Origin: Candidatus Limimorpha equi
GTDB taxonomy: Bacteria; Bacteroidota; Bacteroidia; Bacteroidales; F082
Assembly (NCBI GenBank): GCA_018065885.1
Contig: JAGHSL010000327.1
Coordinates: 1 to 19,449, forward strand
Reading direction: 5' to 3'
Length of the DNA stretch: 19,449 nt
Shown here: one piece after another, positions 14,661 to 19,449 of the stretch
How the letters are laid out: every line of letters starts with the position of its first letter
Numbering within the stretch: the stretch's first letter is position 1
Translations under genes and position numbers: made by a program
The notes under the pieces: model-generated
Told to the model about the DNA's origin: nothing
The model's database searches: none
What the model saw: only the letters and a program-made list of their open reading frames with translations

Positions 14661-14800
14661 AGGTTGACTCATAAAGAAGAGTCAACGATGTATCAGTTAC
14701 GCACACTGACAGGGATAAGGCTCGGATGGTAAACTCATTTCAAGATTAACAGCAATAAGTCAATTCATATCAGTATTAATCAGTGAAACCGAGTCAACCT
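14661..14800. repeat. 10-bp inverted repeats bounding 140 bp, with an internal hairpin
   Basis: AGGTTGACTC (14661-14670) recurs as its exact reverse complement at 14791-14800. A third copy, GAGTCAAC (14679-14686), pairs with the first to form a short hairpin with an 8-base loop. No T-run follows, so it is no obvious terminator. It may be a small non-coding insertion remnant. No gene is seen in 14600-14899. Confidence 0.5.
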
Positions 14801-14850
14801 AAATCAGGAAAACACAATTATAGCAAAAAATGGGAGTGAAATTCTTTGAA

Positions 14851-14885
14851 AATAAAAAAAACTCGCTGAGAATCAGCGAGTTTTA
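14851..14885. terminator. Bidirectional intrinsic terminator, end of ssrA
   Basis: CTCGCTGA (14862-14869) and TCAGCGAG (14873-14880) form a perfect stem with a 3-base loop, extended by A/T pairs. The minus strand has a long U-run after it (from the A-run 14854-14860), ending tmRNA transcription; the plus strand has TTTT. Confidence 0.85.
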
Positions 14886-14899
14886 TTTGTAAATTTTTG

Positions 14900-15296
14900 T
14901 GGAGATGGAGGGAGTCGAACCCTCGTCCAAACAAGGAACCCTCATGCTTTCTACATGCTTATTCCGCCGTTGGTTTTCGTGCTGTGCAAGGGGGAAGACG
15001 CCCTAAACGCAACCTTATCTTCTGAGTTTCGCCCCGGCGTCGAAGCGCCGACGGGACTATCCTGAAATTGCTTAGCACCTCGGACTCAGACCGGAATCAG
15101 GAGGATCCATCTGCGAGATGTTTCGTCCACCCACCTTGTGAGCGGATTAAGCCTTAACTTACTGTGCTTCGGTTAGGCAGCGAAAGCGTAGTTATTTTCG
15201 CCAATTAATTCTTTGCAGTCAAGATTAACGAGCGTCACTGCGAGGCTCGGCATGCTTACATGACAATTCATCTTGCTGTCAAAACCGGTCACCCCC
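14900..15296 (-). ncRNA. ssrA: tmRNA (ssrA)
   Basis: The minus strand starts GGGGGTGACCGG and ends in a tRNA-like T-arm (GGTTCGACTCC) and acceptor strand CATCTCC plus discriminator A. The ends pair as a 7-bp acceptor stem with G-U wobbles; CCA is not encoded (the next bases are CAA), so it must be added. The tag frame GENNYAFAA then TAA lies at 15202-15173. Several G/C-rich stems in 14900-15130 fit the pseudoknots. tmRNA with SmpB frees ribosomes stalled on broken mRNA and tags the product for proteolysis. Length about 397 nt is normal. Confidence 0.95.
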
Positions 15297-15341
15297 AATG
15301 TTTGCCGCTTTGATGAAATGTCTTTCTCAAAGAACAGGCCG

Positions 15342-15349
15342 CAAAAGTA
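15342..15349 (-). promoter_or_regulatory. Candidate -7 element of ssrA
   Basis: Minus strand TACTTTTG, a full match to TAnnTTTG. Transcription would start near 15336, leaving a leader of about 40 bases to be trimmed at 15296. No clear -33 element. Confidence 0.6.
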
Positions 15350-15385
15350 ATACTTTTTTTCTATATGGGACGGTTTTTGCTGCGA

Positions 15386-15715
15386 TTATTGATAATTGGC
15401 TTTCGATTCAGCCACTTGGCTACATGATTGTCCGTTTAATCCGTAATAGGATGATGCCACATTGATGATGGGTGCATCCAAGGCGATTGAAATGCGAGCA
15501 AGGGTGTTTGTCGTAAAGTTGTGTCTGCCCGTGAGCCACTTGCTGACTTCTGATTCTTTTTTGCCAAGTTTTTGAGCTAACTCGCGTTGGGTCATTCCTT
15601 TGCGTTTCAGTAACTCATCAATGCGTGTGGCAATGGCAAATGATAATTCAAATTCGGCCTTGCGATCTTCGGGAATCGCTTCGAGACATTCGCGAAATAA
15701 AGGATTCTGTATCAT
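15386..15715 (-). CDS. HigA-like antitoxin, XRE-family helix-turn-helix
   Basis: 109 residues. Residues about 29-80 are a Cro/CI-type helix-turn-helix (I-D-E-L-L-K-R-K-G-M-T-Q-R-E-L-A-Q-K-L-G-K...S-E-V-S-K-W-L-T-G-R-H-N-F). The start overlaps the stop of the upstream toxin gene (ATGA at 15712-15715), so the two are translationally coupled. Toxin-first order with an HTH antitoxin is the HigBA layout. The antitoxin would bind the toxin and repress the shared promoter. Confidence 0.85.
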   Translation of the reverse strand: MIQNPLFRECLEAIPEDRKAEFELSFAIATRIDELLKRKGMTQRELAQKLGKKESEVSKWLTGRHNFTTNTLARISIALDAPIINVASSYYGLNGQSCSQVAESKANYQ

Positions 15716-16191
15716 AATTCAAATGTTGCGGTGTCGATACCTGTAATAACGTTGTTTTCAATACTGATGTCGCCTGACAATTGGGCTTGACGCAATAGTT
15801 CGTCGAATTTTTGAAGATCCATCACATAGCCACTCAACTGCTCGTCTTCTTGGTAAGTTCTTGTCGTTTTTTCTCCTCCGTTCCCGACAATCAATATTTG
15901 GTTGGAAATGCGCAGACAATACAATCGAAGTTTTCTTGAATCAATGGATAGGGCGCAAAGATTATCGTTGATTTTACCTTCGTTGCGGAAAAAACGCTCC
16001 AAAGCACCATGCTCAATGATTTTCGCCATGGCAAGTATAATGGTTTGAAAATCACGGTTTAGTTTGGCGTTGTCTTTGAATTTGGTCAGGAACTTTTCGT
16101 ATTCGCTCAATTTGTTTCCATCGAAACAAATGGAATAAAGGCTGACATTGTCGTTTTGTTCGATGGTCTTGACTGAGACAGTTTTGTTCAT
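15712..16191 (-). CDS. RelE/HigB-like toxin of a toxin-antitoxin pair
   Basis: 159 residues. The middle part (F-F-R-N-E-G-K-I-N-D-N, then S-R-K-L-R-L-Y-C-L-R-I-S-N-Q-I-L-I-V-G-N-G-G-E-K-T-T-R-T-Y-Q) has the strand order and basic residues of the RelE/HigB mRNA-interferase fold: L-R-L-Y-x-L-R strand, I-L-I-V-G strand, then a Lys/Thr/Arg-rich end and a helical tail. It is longer at the N-terminus (about 60 extra residues) than classic HigB of about 90-110. Family members usually cleave mRNA on the ribosome; the catalytic residues cannot be fixed by eye. A -7-like TATTTTTG (16214-16221, minus) lies just upstream. Confidence 0.75.
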   Translation of the reverse strand: MNKTVSVKTIEQNDNVSLYSICFDGNKLSEYEKFLTKFKDNAKLNRDFQTIILAMAKIIEHGALERFFRNEGKINDNLCALSIDSRKLRLYCLRISNQILIVGNGGEKTTRTYQEDEQLSGYVMDLQKFDELLRQAQLSGDISIENNVITGIDTATFEL

Positions 16192-16213
16192 GCCGTATCA
16201 TTTTAATCGCCCA

Positions 16214-16221
16214 CAAAAATA
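16214..16221 (-). promoter_or_regulatory. Candidate -7 element of the toxin-antitoxin pair
   Basis: Minus strand TATTTTTG matches TAnnTTTG; transcription would start near 16207, some 15 bases before the toxin ATG. In this A/T-rich spacer a chance match is possible. Confidence 0.4.
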
Positions 16222-16349
16222 CGACATTATTTTAAAAACTTAACTTATAAATGAATATTTTTTTCACTTTAAAGTTAATTTTGGCAAAAACAATGCAAGC
16301 AAAATCTCAAAGATTTGCGTCAGATTTATGAAATATCAGCGTCTAAAAA

Positions 16350-17513
16350 CTACTGATTCAACGGATTAGCATACCGCAAAACATCATTTTTCGTGATTTC
16401 GTTGCCACTGAGAATCACAAGACGTTCCACGATGTTGTGCAGTTCGCGGATGTTGCCCGTCCACTTGAATTTCTTCAGTTCCTCCAATGCCTCATTGGTA
16501 AAGGTAGGCGTGGCCTTGCCCATGTTTTGGGCAATGATTTCCACGAAGTTGTTGACCAACAACGGAATGTCGTCTTTCCTTTCGCGTAATGGCGGCACGT
16601 TGATGACGATGACGCTCAGGCGGTGATAGAGGTCTTCGCGGAAGTTGCCCTTTTCGATTTCCTCCTTGAGGTTCTTGTTGGTGGCGGCCAAGATGCGCAC
16701 GTTGACGGGAATTTCCTTTTCGCCGCCGACACGCGTAATCTTGTTTTCCTGCAAGGCACGCAGCACCTTGGCTTGGGCGGCAAGGCTCATGTCGCCGATT
16801 TCGTCCAAGAATAAGGTGCCGCCGTCGGCGAGTTCAAAATCGCCTTTGCGGGTCTTGATGGCGGAAGTAAAGGAGCCTTTTTCGTGACCGAACAGCTGGC
16901 TTTCAATCAGTTCTGAAGGAATGGCGGCGCAGTTCACCTCGATGAAAGGCCCGTAATTGCGGCTGCTCAACTCATGCAGTTGACGCGCCACAAGTTCCTT
17001 ACCCGTACCGTTTTCGCCGGTGATGAGCACGCGGGCGTTGGTGGGCGCCACTTTCTCAATCATGTCTTTCACATCCATCATGGCGTCCGACTCGCCTACC
17101 ATCTCGTTCTGTCGTTTCACGGCTCGTTTCAGGGCCTTGTTCTCTGTGCTGAGGTTCTGCTTGTCCAGGGCATTGCGCAAGGTGATGAGCAGACGGTTCA
17201 GATCGGGCGGTTTCTGGATGAAATCGAACGCACCTTTTTTAATAGCGTCGACAGCCGTGTCGATGGTTCCGTGTCCCGAAATCATGATGACAGGCGTGTC
17301 GCATAGCTGCTTGACGGCTTCCAAGACCTCGATGCCGTCCATTTCAGGCATTTTGATGTCGCAGAAAATGGCGTCGTATTCCTGATCTTTCACAAGTTGC
17401 AGGGCCTCCATGCCGTTGGCCACATCGTCGACTTGGTATTTCTCGTTTTCGAGAATGTCGCGCAGCACGCGGCGAATGGCGTCTTGGTCGTCTATGATGA
17501 GTATTCTTGACAT
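16350..17513 (-). CDS. NtrC-type sigma-54 response regulator lacking a DNA-binding domain
   Basis: 387 residues from the ATG at 17513; a longer frame reaches 17609 but would contain the promoter at 17531-17538. Receiver domain 1-115 with D-D (8-9), phospho-acceptor Asp52 and Lys101. AAA+ domain about 138-370: Walker A G-E-N-G-T-G-K-E (166-173), sigma-54 contact loop G-S-F-T-S-A (213-218, usual form GAFTGA), Walker B T-L-F-L-D-E (233-238), and F-R-E-D-L-Y-H-R-L with the Arg finger (291-299). It ends at residue 387, soon after the AAA+ lid; the usual Fis-type helix-turn-helix is absent. So it should activate sigma-54 polymerase without a classic enhancer site, or from solution, as the Helicobacter FlgR protein does. 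Confidence 0.9.
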   Translation of the reverse strand: MSRILIIDDQDAIRRVLRDILENEKYQVDDVANGMEALQLVKDQEYDAIFCDIKMPEMDGIEVLEAVKQLCDTPVIMISGHGTIDTAVDAIKKGAFDFIQKPPDLNRLLITLRNALDKQNLSTENKALKRAVKRQNEMVGESDAMMDVKDMIEKVAPTNARVLITGENGTGKELVARQLHELSSRNYGPFIEVNCAAIPSELIESQLFGHEKGSFTSAIKTRKGDFELADGGTLFLDEIGDMSLAAQAKVLRALQENKITRVGGEKEIPVNVRILAATNKNLKEEIEKGNFREDLYHRLSVIVINVPPLRERKDDIPLLVNNFVEIIAQNMGKATPTFTNEALEELKKFKWTGNIRELHNIVERLVILSGNEITKNDVLRYANPLNQ

Positions 17514-17530
17514 AGTTTCTAAATTTTGCG

Positions 17531-17538
17531 CAAAGATA
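17531..17538 (-). promoter_or_regulatory. Candidate -7 element of the NtrC-type regulator
   Basis: Minus strand TATCTTTG matches TAnnTTTG and lies 17 bases before the ATG at 17513, leaving a leader of about 10 bases. This decides against the longer start at 17609. Confidence 0.5.
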
Positions 17539-17675
17539 TGAAAGTTATACATAGAAACCGTTTCTGATTTCATTGGAATTGCAGAAAAATCATGTTTCAT
17601 CGTTTTCATATATTGAAAACAGCCATTGTTCTTTCTTATAAAATTGACAAAATTCTTTCATTTGTTGAAAAATGG

Positions 17676-17705
17676 TTTGAAAACCAATAATTCAGTTTAC
17701 TTTTG
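17676..17705 (+). promoter_or_regulatory. Promoter of the lytS-like kinase operon
   Basis: -33 TTTG (17676-17679) and -7 TACTTTTG (17698-17705) are 18 bases apart. Transcription would start near 17712, so the first usable start is the ATG at 17724, not the TTG at 17703. Confidence 0.7.
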
Positions 17706-17723
17706 CCAAAAAATTCGGAACGG

Positions 17724-18773
17724 ATGAAAATGCAACATGCAGAAACCGATTTAGGCTTCATTGATCGCCTTCATAAAAAAGGTGTGACGTGGCTCATTTT
17801 GTTCGTCGTTTTTTTGGCTGCCGATCCAAGCAGCAGTTTCCTATACAAGTTGCTCAATTCTATTGCTTTTTTGATGGAAGTGATGCTGCTGGTCGCTTTT
17901 GTAAACAAGGTGCTGATCCGCTATCTGCTTGCAAGGCAAAAGACTATGATTTTCATCATACTCAGTTTCTTTGCCGTTCTGTTTTGGGCTTTTCTTTCGG
18001 CTATCATTCGAGTTTTCCTGCTGATTCATGTCGCTAAAACGCCCATTGAAGAAATCATGAGCCATAGTCCGTTCCCCCTATTGCTTGGAACAATTTGGTT
18101 TATAGCCGTTTATGCTGTCGCCTTGATTTTCTATTATCAAAGGAAGGAAAACGAAGACCGCATTGCCGCCGACAAGCTGAAAAGCGAGAAATTAGACATG
18201 GAACTGCGCTACCTGAAGTCGCAAATCAATCCGCATTTCCTGTTCAATGCCATGAACAACATCTATTCGATGGTTTACATGAACGATGAAAACGCTGCCG
18301 ACGGCGTGCTGAAACTTTCGGAAATGCTGCGTTACGTCTTGGTGGATTGCCAGGCCGATGTGATTCCGTTGTCAAAAGAGGTGAAATATGTGGAGAATTT
18401 CATCGATTTCCAGATGATGCGCATGGAAAAGGAATGTGACGTGCGGTTTGAAAAAAATGTTGAAAATGAGAATTTTATGATTGCACCGATGTTGTTGCAA
18501 CCGATTGCCGAAAACTGTTTCAAATACAGCCGTTTGGAAAGCAATCCTGAAGGATATGTCCATATCAGACTGACGCAAAAGGAAAACCATTTCCGCTTTG
18601 AGGCCGAAAACAGCGTGGCACAGAATGCTGTGACGGTTGCCCAAAACCGCGAGGCTAAGTCGGGAATAGGGCAGAAGAATGTGCGCCAGCGCCTGATGTT
18701 GCATTACGGAGAAAACTATCGTTTTGAAATTGAACAAGATACAGGAAAATATAAAGTTACAATTGAGATATGA
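17724..18773 (+). CDS. LytS/YehU-type membrane sensor histidine kinase
   Basis: 349 residues. Four predicted membrane segments (about 21-33, 41-62, 74-100, 119-137) are followed by a coiled linker and the His_kinase domain: the phospho-acceptor box Q-I-N-P-H-F-L-F-N with His171, then an ATP-binding domain with L-L-Q-P-I-A-E-N-C-F-K-Y (257-268) and G-I-G-Q-K-N-V-R-Q-R-L (314-324). This is the inner-membrane partner of LytTR regulators. No extracytoplasmic sensing domain is visible, so the signal is probably read within or at the membrane. The stop overlaps the start of the next gene (ATGA), so the pair is one operon. Confidence 0.92.
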   Translation: MKMQHAETDLGFIDRLHKKGVTWLILFVVFLAADPSSSFLYKLLNSIAFLMEVMLLVAFVNKVLIRYLLARQKTMIFIILSFFAVLFWAFLSAIIRVFLLIHVAKTPIEEIMSHSPFPLLLGTIWFIAVYAVALIFYYQRKENEDRIAADKLKSEKLDMELRYLKSQINPHFLFNAMNNIYSMVYMNDENAADGVLKLSEMLRYVLVDCQADVIPLSKEVKYVENFIDFQMMRMEKECDVRFEKNVENENFMIAPMLLQPIAENCFKYSRLESNPEGYVHIRLTQKENHFRFEAENSVAQNAVTVAQNREAKSGIGQKNVRQRLMLHYGENYRFEIEQDTGKYKVTIEI

Positions 18774-19449
18774 CAGAGAAAAAGTATAATGTGGTAATCG
18801 TCGATGACGAATTTTTGGCGCGAAAACTTTTGCAGGATTATGTGTCGAAAATCAATTCGTTGCAATTGGTGGCAAGCTGTGCGAATGCCGTTGAAGCCAT
18901 CGAAGCCTTGAAAAACAACAAAGTCGACATTCTTCTGCTTGACATTCAGATGCCTGACATCACAGGGCTTGAATTGGTGCAAAGTCTCGAACACAAGCCT
19001 GCCGTGATTTTCACTACGGCCTATTCCGAGTTTGCGGTTGATGCTTTCAATCTTGGCGTGACCGATTATCTTTTGAAACCATTCGATTTCCCACGCTTTT
19101 TCCAGGCCATCAGCAAGGCTATTGGCAGCAATGCGCAGACGGAGGTCATCAATGCGAAAAAGACTTCGGATGCAGTCAGCAAATCCGCTGATTTCATTAC
19201 GGTTAAGGCCGATTACAAGCTGTATAAAATCAATTACGACGACTTGCTTTTCATCGAGGGACAGCACGAATATGTCACTTTCCACACGCCACAACGCCGC
19301 ATTACGGCATTGTTCGCCTTGAAGGATTTGGAGGAGATGCTGCCGCAAGACCGTTTCGTGCGTGTCCACAAGTCATACATTGTTTCTTTCGACCATATTC
19401 AGGATCTCGACAAGTCGGATGTCACGGTTGCCGGAACGAAAATTCCTGT
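18770..19449 (+). CDS. LytTR-family response regulator (3' end outside window)
   Basis: 226 codons are visible before the window ends. Receiver domain 1-115: Asp12-Asp13, phospho-acceptor Asp58 (L-L-L-D-I-Q-M-P-D), Thr82-Thr83 and Lys103 (L-L-K-P-F-D). The LytTR DNA-binding domain begins near residue 141 (D-F-I-T-V-K-A-D-Y-K) and includes I-E-G-Q-H-E-Y-V and F-V-R-V-H-K-S-Y-I-V. About ten to twenty residues are probably missing at the end. Overlap with the kinase gene and matching families identify it as the kinase's cognate regulator. Targets are unknown. Confidence 0.94.
   Translation, partial: MTEKKYNVVIVDDEFLARKLLQDYVSKINSLQLVASCANAVEAIEALKNNKVDILLLDIQMPDITGLELVQSLEHKPAVIFTTAYSEFAVDAFNLGVTDYLLKPFDFPRFFQAISKAIGSNAQTEVINAKKTSDAVSKSADFITVKADYKLYKINYDDLLFIEGQHEYVTFHTPQRRITALFALKDLEEMLPQDRFVRVHKSYIVSFDHIQDLDKSDVTVAGTKIP

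Noticed and set aside
14663..14686. Terminator of the DUF6266-like gene
   Set aside because: The hairpin has no following T-run; the bidirectional terminator at 14851-14885 is the better candidate.
17514..17609. N-terminal extension of the NtrC-type regulator by 32 residues
   Set aside because: The extension has no receiver-domain sequence and would include the promoter-like element at 17531-17538; the ATG at 17513 starts exactly at the receiver domain.
18716..19369. 217-codon minus-strand ORF opposite the LytTR regulator
   Set aside because: Shadow of the regulator gene, whose receiver and LytTR motifs are unmistakable.

Overview
This 19.4-kb window looks like chromosome of a member of the Bacteroidales (Prevotella/Bacteroides-like). 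Three things support that: promoters of the Bacteroidetes type (a -7 element of the form TAnnTTTG recurs before several genes), a tmRNA whose tag reads GENNYAFAA (close to the GENNYALAA/GETNYALAA tags of this group), and a probable DUF6266-family protein. The species cannot be fixed from the sequence alone.

Left edge (1-2289): the 3' end of a tyrosine recombinase, a small gene broken by one in-frame TGA, a Fic-domain protein with its own promoter, an N-terminal inhibitory motif, an FG-repeat linker and a C-terminal winged helix, and a small unknown ORF convergent with fic.

Centre (2343-13495, all on the minus strand): an 11-kb type I restriction-modification operon in the order hsdM, hsdS scar, DUF1016 nuclease A, REP-associated transposase (RAYT), hsdS scar, intact hsdS, DUF1016 B, hsdS tail scar, DUF1016 C, hsdR. 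HsdM, HsdS and HsdR look complete. The locus is a record of rearrangement. Three extra hsdS 5' ends and one extra hsdS 3' end lie between the genes. The RAYT reading frame begins on a captured hsdS start and carries 28-bp REP-like palindromes inside its own coding sequence. DUF1016 B has lost its catalytic core by an in-frame deletion. All three DUF1016 paralogues carry a different palindrome at the same protein linker, single in C and duplicated in A and B.

Right part (13496-19449): a divergent promoter region with a REP-like hairpin, a DUF6266-like gene, a bidirectional terminator, the tmRNA gene ssrA, a HigBA-type toxin-antitoxin pair, an NtrC-type response regulator without a DNA-binding tail, and divergently from it a LytS-type sensor kinase overlapping a LytTR response regulator that runs off the window. 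These last genes look like ordinary chromosome; the stretch from 1 to about 13,500 is a defence/mobility island.
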